Assembly (NCBI RefSeq): GCF_000963945.1
Contig: NZ_BAMW01000024.1
Coordinates: forward strand, 1-64,000
Source of the DNA: Acetobacter indonesiensis
Lineage (GTDB): Bacteria; Pseudomonadota; Alphaproteobacteria; Acetobacterales; Acetobacteraceae
Reading direction: 5' to 3'
DNA: 64,000 bases
Part shown: piece after piece, positions 19,513-28,400 of the stretch
Layout of the letters: every line of letters begins with the position of its first letter
How positions within the stretch are numbered: the stretch's first letter is position 1
Made by a program: the position numbers and the translations under genes
Notes under the pieces: generated by a model
Database searches by the model: none
What the model saw: the letters and a program-made list of their open reading frames with translations, nothing else
What the model was told of the DNA's origin: nothing

Positions 19513-19749
19513 ATGACTGAAACTTTAGTCGTGAAGATAACCCGGATGCCCATTATAAAGTGTGTTTATGCAGCCGTAGCTATTATGACATTTCTAGCAA
19601 TAACATTTGTTGTTCCTGATTTTTTACCAAAGACATCAGCGTCGGCGCTAGTGCTTTGGACAATTGCTAAGCTTGTTCTAGGTGCTTGGGTAATTCTCTC
19701 CTTAGGCGTGCATGCCGGCGAGGGAAGCAATGACGGATGTTCCCGTTAA
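19513..19749 (+). CDS. small two-helix membrane protein
   Basis: 78 aa from the ATG at 19513, chosen because AAGGTG lies upstream. Two transmembrane helices (IIKCVYAAVAIMTFLAITFVVPDFL and ALVLWTIAKLVLGAWVILSLGVHAG). Its stop lies 11 nt before the next ATG, within the same cluster. No family was recognised. Confidence 0.5.
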   Translation: MTETLVVKITRMPIIKCVYAAVAIMTFLAITFVVPDFLPKTSASALVLWTIAKLVLGAWVILSLGVHAGEGSNDGCSR

Positions 19750-19760
19750 GGAGGCTTTTG

Positions 19761-20111
19761 ATGAGAAGTGACAACCTGACGACCGAGGCTAACTTTCCAG
19801 CGTCCCTTCACCCCGCGCTTAAAGCCCTTGTCGCCGAAGCCGTAGCAAATGCAGCATACTCAGAAGAACTTGCGTCCGCTTCTGAAGAAGAATTTGTCAC
19901 GGCCGCCATGGTGAAAGACGGGCTAGAAATGGTCGGTCTCAATCTTGAGATAGGCGCTACATATCAAATCTGGTCCTTGATCTCTCTCAATTCTCAGGCC
20001 GGTTGGCTCGATGGACCTCGTGATGCGGCGGATGCGCTGGTCGCGGTGCAGCGACTGTGTCAGGATATTGCTGATGGGTCTGACTATGCGGGTTTTTCGG
20101 GAAAAGGATAA
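19761..20111 (+). CDS. hypothetical protein next to the recombinase
   Basis: 116 aa from the ATG at 19761 with a strong AAGGAGG site. Soluble, Ala-rich, starting MRSDNLTTEA, the degenerate fourth copy of the shared N-terminal motif. Its stop is 7 nt before the recombinase start, so the two are very likely cotranscribed and the protein may assist or regulate recombination. No domain recognised. Confidence 0.6.
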   Translation: MRSDNLTTEANFPASLHPALKALVAEAVANAAYSEELASASEEEFVTAAMVKDGLEMVGLNLEIGATYQIWSLISLNSQAGWLDGPRDAADALVAVQRLCQDIADGSDYAGFSGKG

Positions 20112-20117
20112 CGAGCA

Positions 20118-21626
20118 ATGCTGGATGCTCTACACCTGACCGGATCCTGGCCTGTTCTACGCTCGCGTGTTCTCGAACAGGTAGACCGCCTCACTAGGCA
20201 GCGTTTGGCTCAATCTGTCATTACGATCGACGTTCTCCGTCCCATTCTCTCGACAGCCCGCTTCTCCCCGCCCCTTCCAGTCTTTATCGCCGGCAGCATG
20301 CTTCCAGATGGGTCTGCTCTGCCCGATACTGAATTGCCCTACTGCGCCGAACACACAGCCAGTGCGCGTAAACTTCTTGAGGGGGCGCTTTCCTCCCTCC
20401 CCAGCGGCTACCATCTCGAAGTAGCTCTTGAGATCGATCGACAACGCTTAGCGTTTGTCGCGTCGCTTGTTTCGTCGGACCAAAAAGAAAGACCATCTTT
20501 CCTTCCGAGCAAGGACAAGGTCAATTCTATCCCGACACCTGCACCTATCGGACAAGCTCCAGCTAATGTTGTCCGCTGGTTTTCGGCTTTGGCCGAAGCT
20601 GAAGTTCCCAAACATGACGGCCAACTGGAGACATCACAGGCAGCCGTAGGCACATTCGTTCATATCGGTAAGGCCGCTAACACCCGCCGGGCCTACCGCT
20701 CGGCCATCCGTGGCTGGTGTGCATTTGCTGAACGTCATGATCTCCCTGCCCTGCCTGCGCGGAGTGAAGATGTTGCAACCTATCTCGCGGACTTGGCTTT
20801 GCGCGGACGAAAGCCAGCAACTATTGAACTCTATAGGGCTGCGTTGCGCTATCTTCATCATGTGGCACATCTACCCATACCTACGACACACGCCCTCGTC
20901 TCTGAGATGCTGGCCGGAATTCATCGCTCACCAAGCAAGACGCCACAACGTCGGGTAAAAGGTTTGACTTGGGAAATGCTCTGCGAAGTCGTTGATAAGA
21001 TCCCTATGACATCGCTGGTGGATACACGTGACCGCGCCATTTTGCTTCTTGGCTATGGGGGAGCGCTTCGTCGCTCTGAACTGGCAGGGATCCAGCTCGA
21101 ACACGTCACGCTTGATGAAGACTGCATGCGTATCACCCTACCCCACTCTAAGGGGGATAAGAAGCATCAGGGTACCTCAATAGTTATACCCCGTGGGATA
21201 ACTATACATTGTCCAGTTCGTGCCTGGGAGACGTGGATACGACAGTCAAAATTGACACCACGAAGCAACACGCCAAGCGATACAAAGATAGAGAGCACAA
21301 ACGAGACGACTGCCGCTTTCCCAAGAATTTGGCTGCCTGCAAAGGCGAAAATGAATGAGACTGCTCCCGATCCTAAAATCGGTAAGGAAAGTCTTTCGGA
21401 CTTTTCGATAGCCACAATTATCAAACGTCGATGTCAGGCAGCCGGAATTGAAGGCGATTTTAGTGGGCACAGTCTACGTCGTGGTGCCATCACAACAGGC
21501 GCTCAGGACGGCATTGACCTGATCGCGCTCAAACGATTTTCCCGTCATCGCGATTACCGAGTTCTTGAAGCATATGTCGAAGAAGATCAAGCCTTAAGCA
21601 AACACCCAGGAAAGACGCGCTTTTAG
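20118..21626 (+). CDS. tyrosine recombinase / site-specific integrase
   Basis: 502 aa. After an unusual N-terminal extension of about 160 residues comes the SAM-like core-binding domain (TRRAYRSAIRGWCAFAERHDL...DVATYLADLALRG) and the catalytic domain: first Arg in GYGGALRRSELAGI, H-x-x-R in GHSLRRGAIT, His in SRHRDYRVLEAYVEE with the tyrosine nucleophile. It carries out strand exchange, here either for resolution of plasmid multimers or for integration. No att sites could be identified, though the cluster of small ORFs in front is a candidate mobile unit. Confidence 0.85.
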   Translation: MLDALHLTGSWPVLRSRVLEQVDRLTRQRLAQSVITIDVLRPILSTARFSPPLPVFIAGSMLPDGSALPDTELPYCAEHTASARKLLEGALSSLPSGYHLEVALEIDRQRLAFVASLVSSDQKERPSFLPSKDKVNSIPTPAPIGQAPANVVRWFSALAEAEVPKHDGQLETSQAAVGTFVHIGKAANTRRAYRSAIRGWCAFAERHDLPALPARSEDVATYLADLALRGRKPATIELYRAALRYLHHVAHLPIPTTHALVSEMLAGIHRSPSKTPQRRVKGLTWEMLCEVVDKIPMTSLVDTRDRAILLLGYGGALRRSELAGIQLEHVTLDEDCMRITLPHSKGDKKHQGTSIVIPRGITIHCPVRAWETWIRQSKLTPRSNTPSDTKIESTNETTAAFPRIWLPAKAKMNETAPDPKIGKESLSDFSIATIIKRRCQAAGIEGDFSGHSLRRGAITTGAQDGIDLIALKRFSRHRDYRVLEAYVEEDQALSKHPGKTRF

Positions 21627-21678
21627 ATTAATTGCACAATTATAACATTAATTTGCATTACAGGAAATTAGAGCCAAT

Positions 21679-21696
21679 CTATGCAACGTTGCATAG
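21679..21696. promoter_or_regulatory. candidate parS palindrome, copy 1
   Basis: Perfect 18-bp palindrome CTATGCAACGTTGCATAG, upstream of the iterons. Two further identical copies follow parB. A perfectly repeated long palindrome linked to parA/parB is the expected form of a ParB binding site, though binding is inferred. Confidence 0.65.
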
Positions 21697-21710
21697 AGTC
21701 GGAAGTCGAT

Positions 21711-21963
21711 TGGACTTTACTCACGGCTGATCGATATGGAAAGCGTCCAACTAAATTATCTAGGATAAAACTACACAGTGGGTTGGACTTTACTCACAAC
21801 AGAAATGGACTTTTCTCACGCGAATCTACTTAATCCACTGGACCCTACTCACACAGCAAATAATATATATCTAATAATCTTCAATTCGCTTCGTGAGTAT
21901 AGTCCAAAGGCCGTGAGTAATGTCCAACCCAAACACGGGGAAAACTGGTGTGAGTAAAGTCCA
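21711..21963. repeat. iteron array of the replication origin
   Basis: Seven copies of a 14-bp iteron with consensus TGGACTTTACTCAC. Four are in direct orientation at 21711-21724, 21784-21797, 21806-21819 and 21839-21852. Three are inverted at 21893-21906, 21913-21926 and 21950-21963. Between the two groups lies an AT-rich stretch (about 21855-21890) suited to strand opening. The array ends 39 nt before repA, so it probably serves both as oriV and as the autoregulatory operator of repA. Confidence 0.8.
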
Positions 21964-22002
21964 ACTTGACCAACGCCCCTTTGCTACGTCAGGGTTGGGC
22001 TA

Positions 22003-22926
22003 ATGGCAGATGTTCATCACCTCTTATTGCAACATGGCCTTGAAGAGGCCCGTCGATTACAAAACATCGACAAGAACTCCCGTGCTTGCGTCGATGCCGC
22101 ACACGAAGTGCTGTGTGATGAACAACAGGCTATCGGGATAGCGCACGCAGGCTTCGCAATGGCAGCTCTTCCACACAAAAAACCTAAAACTGCCGTGTGG
22201 GAGCGCGATGGTGGGCCAGTAAAATTACTTATTGAGAGCGGCCTTGATGCGAATAAAGAGCCAGTTGGTATTCCTTATGGCTCAGTAGCACGACTAATAC
22301 TGCTATATCTTCAGACACAGGCTGTAAGAAACAAGAGCAGGCAGATTGAGCTAGGCGCATCTATGAATGCCTGGCTTTCTGCAATGAATCTATCAATTGG
22401 AGGAAAAACTTACAATTTAGTGAGGGAACAGAGTCGAAGAATTAGCCGATGCCGCTTAACTTTTTTCAGAACTGATGCTGGAAACCAGTATGTCAGCAAT
22501 GGAGCATTTGTCCGAGACGCTATATTCCCACTCGATCCGACAAACTCAGAACAGCAGTCTTTGTGGTTAGAAGTAGTAACGCTAGATGAGTCTTTCTATA
22601 ATAGTCTCATTCAGCATCCACTACCTCTGCGTGAAGTGGCAATTCGCCAAATTTCAGGTAGGTCAATGGCTATAGACCTCTATATTTGGCTTGCTTATCG
22701 CCTCCACGTTCTTACAATGCCTATAAAAGTGACTTGGGCAGCCCTTAAGAGTCAATTCGGTCCAGATTATCGAGAACTTCGTTTTTTTAGACGCGATATT
22801 ATTCCTTCTCTGAATCTTGCTTTGTCTGTTTACCCTGAGGCCATTGTAACTATAGATGACCGCCAAGGGCTAACTCTGTTTCCTTCGCCTGCACCCGTTA
22901 AAGAGCGCAGCCGACGCTTGCTCTAA
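22003..22926 (+). CDS. repA: plasmid replication initiator RepA
   Basis: 307 aa, RepA_C-type initiator. Recognisable stretches: VARLILLYLQTQAVRNKSRQIELG, YNLVREQSRRISRCRLTFF and SMAIDLYIWLAYRLHVL, typical of alphaproteobacterial plasmid RepA proteins with winged-helix folds. It binds the flanking iterons and recruits the host replication machinery. It is preceded by seven iterons and followed by two more, all tied to this gene. Confidence 0.85.
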   Translation: MADVHHLLLQHGLEEARRLQNIDKNSRACVDAAHEVLCDEQQAIGIAHAGFAMAALPHKKPKTAVWERDGGPVKLLIESGLDANKEPVGIPYGSVARLILLYLQTQAVRNKSRQIELGASMNAWLSAMNLSIGGKTYNLVREQSRRISRCRLTFFRTDAGNQYVSNGAFVRDAIFPLDPTNSEQQSLWLEVVTLDESFYNSLIQHPLPLREVAIRQISGRSMAIDLYIWLAYRLHVLTMPIKVTWAALKSQFGPDYRELRFFRRDIIPSLNLALSVYPEAIVTIDDRQGLTLFPSPAPVKERSRRLL

Positions 22927-22941
22927 AAAATTTCACTCAAT

Positions 22942-23052
22942 TGGACTTTTCTCACGGTTCACTTTTGATGGACGAGAAATTTTACGCAAAAAAATAATTT
23001 CCATTTAATCCAATTGATTACTCACAAAAAAATGGTCCGTGAGTATAGTCCA
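22942..23052. repeat. two further iterons after repA
   Basis: One direct copy at 22942-22955 (TGGACTTTTCTCAC) and one inverted copy at 23039-23052. A half-degenerate match, CCAATTGATTACTCAC, lies between at about 23010-23024. They lie in the promoter region of parA, so RepA may also bind here to regulate partition genes or to couple copies. Confidence 0.7.
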
Positions 23053-23134
23053 GTACCTTCCTGTTGATGTTGAGTGTTGACAGGGGGGTGTTGATAGATC
23101 AACACTCACTGTAATTTCTGACAGGTGAGTGGTT

Positions 23135-24178
23135 ATGACGGAAAATAATGCGGGTAATACTCTAAAAAAAGTTAGGCTGAGCTTAGGTCTCTCACAGGCC
23201 GAGTTAAAAACTTTGCTGAACGAAAGACTTTCTAGAAACTATGATAGACACACAGTCTCACGCTGGGAAAACGGGCGTCAGCCTATTCCCTCTGAGGTAT
23301 CTAACGAACTAGAGCAGCTTGTCGAACGCAGACCTCAGCCATTGCAGGTAATTGTCTTTGCCAACCAAAAAGGTGGAGTTGGTAAAACAACAAGTGCATT
23401 AAACATTGCTTATGCTTTAAGTCGTCTAAACTATCGCGTATTGTTAATAGATGCTGATCCACAAGCAAGCGCAACTTCAGCTCTCGTAGGCGATGCTTTA
23501 GTTCAGCTTTATCGCAATGGTAGAACACTGGATGCGGCCTTACTAAAGGGGGCTTCATTTTCAGACGTCATACTTGATAAATCAGCAGAACTTGAAAACG
23601 GACGAATTCTACCGTTTTCTTTTATACCAAGTCATATTGATTTGGCTGAAGTAGATGTTCGCAGGGAACCTGGAACAGAAGGTCTGCTACGTGAGGCCAT
23701 TCAAGGGGTTCAGAATGATTTTGACTACATTATTATTGATAGCCCGCCCCACCTTGGCTTTCTGACCTGGATGGCATTAACAGCAGCAAATCAGGTTTTC
23801 ATTCCAGTTCGTACTGAGCCCTATGACGTGATGGGGGTAAACCTGATTTTAGACACTATTTCCAAAGTAAATCGCCGATCAAACCCACGTCTCAGAATTG
23901 GTGGAGTAATTCCGACACAATATTCGTCAAATCAATATGTTGATGTGGGAATAATTGAACACCTAATTTCGTCTCTCACAGGAAAGGCTGATGTTCTGGA
24001 GCCTGTTCCAAGTAGTACAGCTTTCAGTAATGCTGCCTGGGAAGGTAAAATATCTGTGGAGCTAACACCTCTGAACCCTGCCGTCCGTCCCTACGTGCGG
24101 CTCGCTGAAGCGATTGGCACGGGAAAGCAGCCTGTGCTTGCAACCGATGTTTTGGACCTAAATCAGACAGAGGAATAA
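23135..24178 (+). CDS. parA: ParA partition ATPase with N-terminal HTH
   Basis: 347 aa from the ATG at 23135 (a GTG at 23129 would add two residues). An XRE-like helix-turn-helix (RLSLGLSQAELKTLL...DRHTVSRWENGRQPIP, residues about 10-60) precedes the deviant Walker A FANQKGGVGKTTSAL. Walker B-like IIIDSPPHLG follows. The HTH-ParA layout is that of type Ia plasmid ParA proteins, which repress their own operon and drive plasmid segregation with ParB. It lies 4 nt upstream of parB. Confidence 0.92.
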   Translation: MTENNAGNTLKKVRLSLGLSQAELKTLLNERLSRNYDRHTVSRWENGRQPIPSEVSNELEQLVERRPQPLQVIVFANQKGGVGKTTSALNIAYALSRLNYRVLLIDADPQASATSALVGDALVQLYRNGRTLDAALLKGASFSDVILDKSAELENGRILPFSFIPSHIDLAEVDVRREPGTEGLLREAIQGVQNDFDYIIIDSPPHLGFLTWMALTAANQVFIPVRTEPYDVMGVNLILDTISKVNRRSNPRLRIGGVIPTQYSSNQYVDVGIIEHLISSLTGKADVLEPVPSSTAFSNAAWEGKISVELTPLNPAVRPYVRLAEAIGTGKQPVLATDVLDLNQTEE

Positions 24179-24182
24179 GCCC

Positions 24183-25049
24183 ATGGCTAGAACTTTCAAA
24201 AAGAGAAGTCCCTCTGCATTTCTTGAATCGCAGAAGGGGGTAACTACCTCTTTTGCAACTCCTTTTCTCGGCAAAGGAAAATTTAATCATAGCTTTGAGG
24301 TCCAGCTTACAGAATTGCTTCCTGATCCGGAACAGCCTCGTAAAAATTTCAATTCGGAAGAAATTGAAGCGTTAGCATCGTCTCTTACAGAGCAAGGAAT
24401 TCTACAGCCTATTCTTGTTAGAGAGGCAGCAGAAGGCTCTGCAAAATGGATTATTGTGGCAGGTGAAAGGCGGTGGCGAGCTGCTGTTAGCCTTGGTTGG
24501 GAGACGCTCCCAGCAATAGAATATGATGGAAATTACAGAGCAGCCAGCTTGGTTGAGAACTTACTGCGAACTGATTTGTCTGCAGTTGAGGAAGCGCGCG
24601 GTCTGCGTAGCATTATGGACCTAAATCACTGGTCACAAAGTGAAACAGCAAGACAGTTAGGATTGAGTCAATCCAGAGTAAACCGCACACTGCGGGTTCT
24701 TGATCTCCCTAGTGATTTTTTAGATTATGCATCTGCGAATGCCATTCCTATTAATGTATTAGTCCAAATAGTGCGTGAAGAGGATGCTCATAAGCAACAG
24801 GCCTTAATGGACCGTGTAATATCTGGTTCTGGGTCTGTCTCTGAATTGCTGGACATACGCCAAATGTCCAGCGCGCAATCTCAGAAAGCAACAGCAAAGA
24901 AAGTAGGAACAGGGCTTAAAGCTTTTAAAACCATTCGCAGATTCATCAAAGAAACCTCTACAATCGCTGACAAAAAGGTAGCATTGTCTGACGAAGAGAA
25001 AAATGACCTTCGCCAAGCCCGTGATATGATTGACCAGTTGCTAGCTTAA
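24183..25049 (+). CDS. parB: ParB partition protein
   Basis: 288 aa. The ParB/Srx core is seen in LLPDPEQPRKNF, LTEQGILQPILVRE and VAGERRWRAAVSLGWETLPAIE, followed by the ENLLRTDLSAVEEARGL motif and the HTH QSETARQLGLSQSRVNRTLRVL. It binds parS and, with ParA, segregates the plasmid. Candidate parS palindromes lie 30 nt beyond its stop codon and upstream of the iterons. Confidence 0.92.
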   Translation: MARTFKKRSPSAFLESQKGVTTSFATPFLGKGKFNHSFEVQLTELLPDPEQPRKNFNSEEIEALASSLTEQGILQPILVREAAEGSAKWIIVAGERRWRAAVSLGWETLPAIEYDGNYRAASLVENLLRTDLSAVEEARGLRSIMDLNHWSQSETARQLGLSQSRVNRTLRVLDLPSDFLDYASANAIPINVLVQIVREEDAHKQQALMDRVISGSGSVSELLDIRQMSSAQSQKATAKKVGTGLKAFKTIRRFIKETSTIADKKVALSDEEKNDLRQARDMIDQLLA

Positions 25050-25074
25050 CTGAGAGAAATAATCCGATAGCTCC

Positions 25075-25100
25075 AAGGCTATGCAACGTTGCATAGCCTT
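25075..25100. promoter_or_regulatory. candidate parS copy 2 that doubles as a terminator stem
   Basis: The 18-bp palindrome CTATGCAACGTTGCATAG at 25079-25096 is extended here to a perfect 26-bp palindrome, running directly into a T-run (25099-25106). As DNA it matches the other two candidate parS copies. As RNA it would form a hairpin with a U-tail that could terminate the parAB transcript. Confidence 0.65.
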
Positions 25101-25123
25101 TTTTTTGATTTCGACCTCAACTC

Positions 25124-25141
25124 CTATGCAACGTTGCATAG
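25124..25141. promoter_or_regulatory. candidate parS palindrome, copy 3
   Basis: Third identical copy of CTATGCAACGTTGCATAG, 45 bp after copy 2. No mismatch between the three copies. Confidence 0.65.
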
Positions 25142-25169
25142 GACAGAAGGACAGAAGGTTCACCAGCCC

Positions 25170-25290
25170 TGAGCGTGCGCCGCAAGTGGTTGGTGCTCGC
25201 CATGCTCGTCCGCTGCGCGGCCTGTGCGTGGCTCCGCTCCCGGCGCTTCGCACCGCACTTGCGCCCCCCACTCCGGCCCGGTTGTCAGGA
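25170..25290. repeat. GC-rich intergenic long-stem element, copy A
   Basis: Central module with CGCCATGCTCG, CGCTGCGCGGCCTGTGCG, TGGCTCCG and CGCTTCGCACCG, shared with the elements at 32.8 and 34.4 kb. The flanking arms pair with each other: CGCAAGTG at 25181-25188 with CACTTGCG at 25256-25263. It fills most of the gap between the parS sites and the giant helicase gene. Confidence 0.6.
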
Positions 25291-25428
25291 AGGCATAAGG
25301 TACAAGGGATGAAGAGAGTAGACGCTCCCCTTCCCGCTCCTTGCCACTAATCCCGACAAACCTATGCAATCAGGCCCCCGACCCTTTCTAAGGCGTCGGG
25401 CGATGCCGATTGGACGGAGTGCGCCATC

Positions 25429-28400
25429 ATGTCCATGTCAGCCTCGCAACTCAATCTGTTTGATACCACTGTACTGTCCGGTGAGCTCGCATCCCTCTGG
25501 TCTCTAGACGATGACCAGCCCCTTCCCGAAGTCAGCCTCCCCTCCCCTCACTCTTTCCGTATCCCTCAGCGAGATTTCCGGCTGAAGGGACTGCGGGGTC
25601 TTGCGAGCGGATGGAAAGCCCGTGCTGAGGGTAATCTGGCAGCAATTGCCCTTCTCGGTGAACTTGAGCGCGAGGATCGTAATGCCACTGAGGCAGAGCA
25701 GGACGTGCTCGCTCGTTTTACAGGTTTTGGTGCGGGTGAACTTGCCAACAACCTCTTCCCGCCAACAGGCAAAGAAGTGCGCAAGGGATGGGAAAGTCTT
25801 GCATCAGAACTAGAACAGCTTACGACGGAGACTGAAAGGGCTGGCCTGCAGCGCGCCACACAATATGCACACTACACACCAGAACTGATTGTTCACTCAC
25901 TGTGGGATATGGCTCAGCGCATGGGTTTTCGTGGCGGTTCAGTGCTTGAACCGGGTTGCGGAACCGGGGTCTTTATAGCCGCACGACCTGAGAAACTGGA
26001 AGGCAAGATCGCCTTCACAGGCATTGAAAACGATCCAATCTCTGCCCGGATAGCGCGCAAGCTCTACCCGAACCAATGGATCCGCAGTGAGGATTTCACG
26101 CGAGCCCAGCTCCCACAGGGCTATGATCTGGCGATTGGTAATCCACCCTTTAGCAATCGCACGGTGCACGGTCGTGATGGCTTGGAGAAGCAGGGACTAA
26201 GTCTTCATGACTTCTTCATTGCCCGCTCACTCGAAGCTTTACGACCAGGCGGTATCGCCCTGTTCGTGACCTCCCGATACACACTGGACAAAACGGATAC
26301 TAAGGCACGACAGATTATCGGCGAGAGCGCTGACCTGCTTGGCGCTGTGCGTTTACCTGAAGGCGCAATGCGTGACGATGCCGGGACAGATGTGGTGGTC
26401 GATATCCTGGCATTCCGCAAACGAGAAGTGGGAGAAGTGCCGTCAAATGAGAGCTGGGTTCAAACTGCAGACATCCCAGACTCAGACGAGGGAAATGGTC
26501 CGCTCGTCATAAACCGGTATTTCCTTGACCATCCCGAACAGGTGCTCGGCTGTCATATTTGGACGACAACACAGTTTGGTCCTGGTTACACATGCTCTGC
26601 CACCGCCGGAGCAGAACTAGATCTTCTTCTTCCGCAAGCCCTGAGCCGGATTGCGCCCAACGTTCATTTTCTACAGCCGCTAGAGGCGCGCATTGTCCGG
26701 CCAGCAGGTGAGGGCGTTACGGTTGGAACCGCGGCAAGTGGTGCAGACCTCAAGGAAGGAAGCTACTTTGTAGAACGGGGTGTTCTGCACCAGATTAGCG
26801 AGGGACAGGCCCAGATCGTCCCGATCCGCAAAGCAGGTCAGGCAGAGGGGATTTTTGCCAAGCATGCTCGGATCATCCGCGGGCTGGTGCCCATCCGTGA
26901 TGCCGCACGAAGTGTGTTGCGGGCTCAGATGCAGAACCTGCCTTACGGATCGCAGCAGCGCACACTGAAAACAGCGTACCAGAGTTTCGTGCGTGAATTT
27001 GGCCCCATCAATCATACCCGCACCACGCTGCGCGAAAATCCTGAAACTGGGAAAACACGGGAAACCCAGCGGCGTCCGAACCTGCAGCCCTTTCTGGATG
27101 ATCCTGACGTTTGGTTGGTGGCTTCGATTGAGGACTATGACGAACGCACGGATACGGGCCGCATGGGGCCGATATTTTCTGAGCGTGTCATTCATGCACC
27201 GACAGAGCCTGAAATACACGGAGCCCATGACGCGCTGGCTGTGTCCTTGCATGAAACGGGTCGTGTAGATCTGCCTCTCATTGCCGAACTGCTGGGACGG
27301 AGTGAAGCCGATACGTTGGTTGAACTGGGCGAGAGTGTTTACCTTGATCCAGAACGTAGCACACAGGGCAGGGACGTCTGGGTCACGGCCGATGAGATGC
27401 TCTCAGGTGCCGTGCGGACCAAGCTGGCTTTGGCACGTGAGGCCACACAACTTGACCAACGGTTTGCACGCAATGTCAGCGCCCTGGAAGGCGTGCAGCC
27501 AGCGGATCTGCGACCCTCTGAAATTACAGCGCGTCTGGGAGCGCCCTGGTTGCCCGTTACGGACATTCAGGACTTCGTACAAGAGGTCATGGGGATTGAA
27601 ACAACCGTTCGTCATACCCCTGAAGTGGCATGCTGGAGTATCAACCGTACGCCTTTCCTGTCTCGCGCTGAAGCAACATCTGTCTGGGGCACAGAACGAC
27701 GGAATGCAGCGGAACTGTTGGAAGACGCGCTCTCTCAGTCCATTCCCAAAATCTGGGATCATTGGCGCGACGAAAATGGCAACGAGCAACGCGAACTCAA
27801 TACGCAGGAAACGGAAGCGGCCAAAGCAAAACTGGCTGCAATTAAAAGCGCGTTCGAAAAGTGGGTGTGGCAGGATCCCGACCGCTCTGATCGTCTCGTA
27901 AAGCTCTATAACGAGACTTACAACAATCTGGTGCCACGGGCCTTTGATGGCAGTCATCTGCGTCTCCCTGGCGCAAGTAGTGCGATTACACTTCGTGCTC
28001 ACCAGAAGCGCGTGGTCTGGCGGATTATTGCCTCAGGGCGCACTTACATGGCCCATGCTGTGGGGGCAGGAAAAACCTTCTCCATGGCGGCTGCCGTGAT
28101 GGAGCAGAAACGCCTTGGACTGATCAGTAAGGCCGTTATCGTGGTTCCCGGCCACTGCCTTGCACAGATGGCGCGTGAATATCTCATGCTCTACCCTACA
28201 GCGAGAATTCTCGTGGCAGACGAGACAAATTTCGTCAAAGCAAAACGTCAGCGTTTTATTGCCCGCGCAGCAACTGAAAACTGGGATGCGATCATCATCA
28301 CCCATGACGCTTTCAAGTTTATTCCAGTGGAGGCGGGTTTTGAACGGGGGATGATTGAAGATCAGATTGCGTCATACGAGGCCATTCTGTCTGGCCTGGA

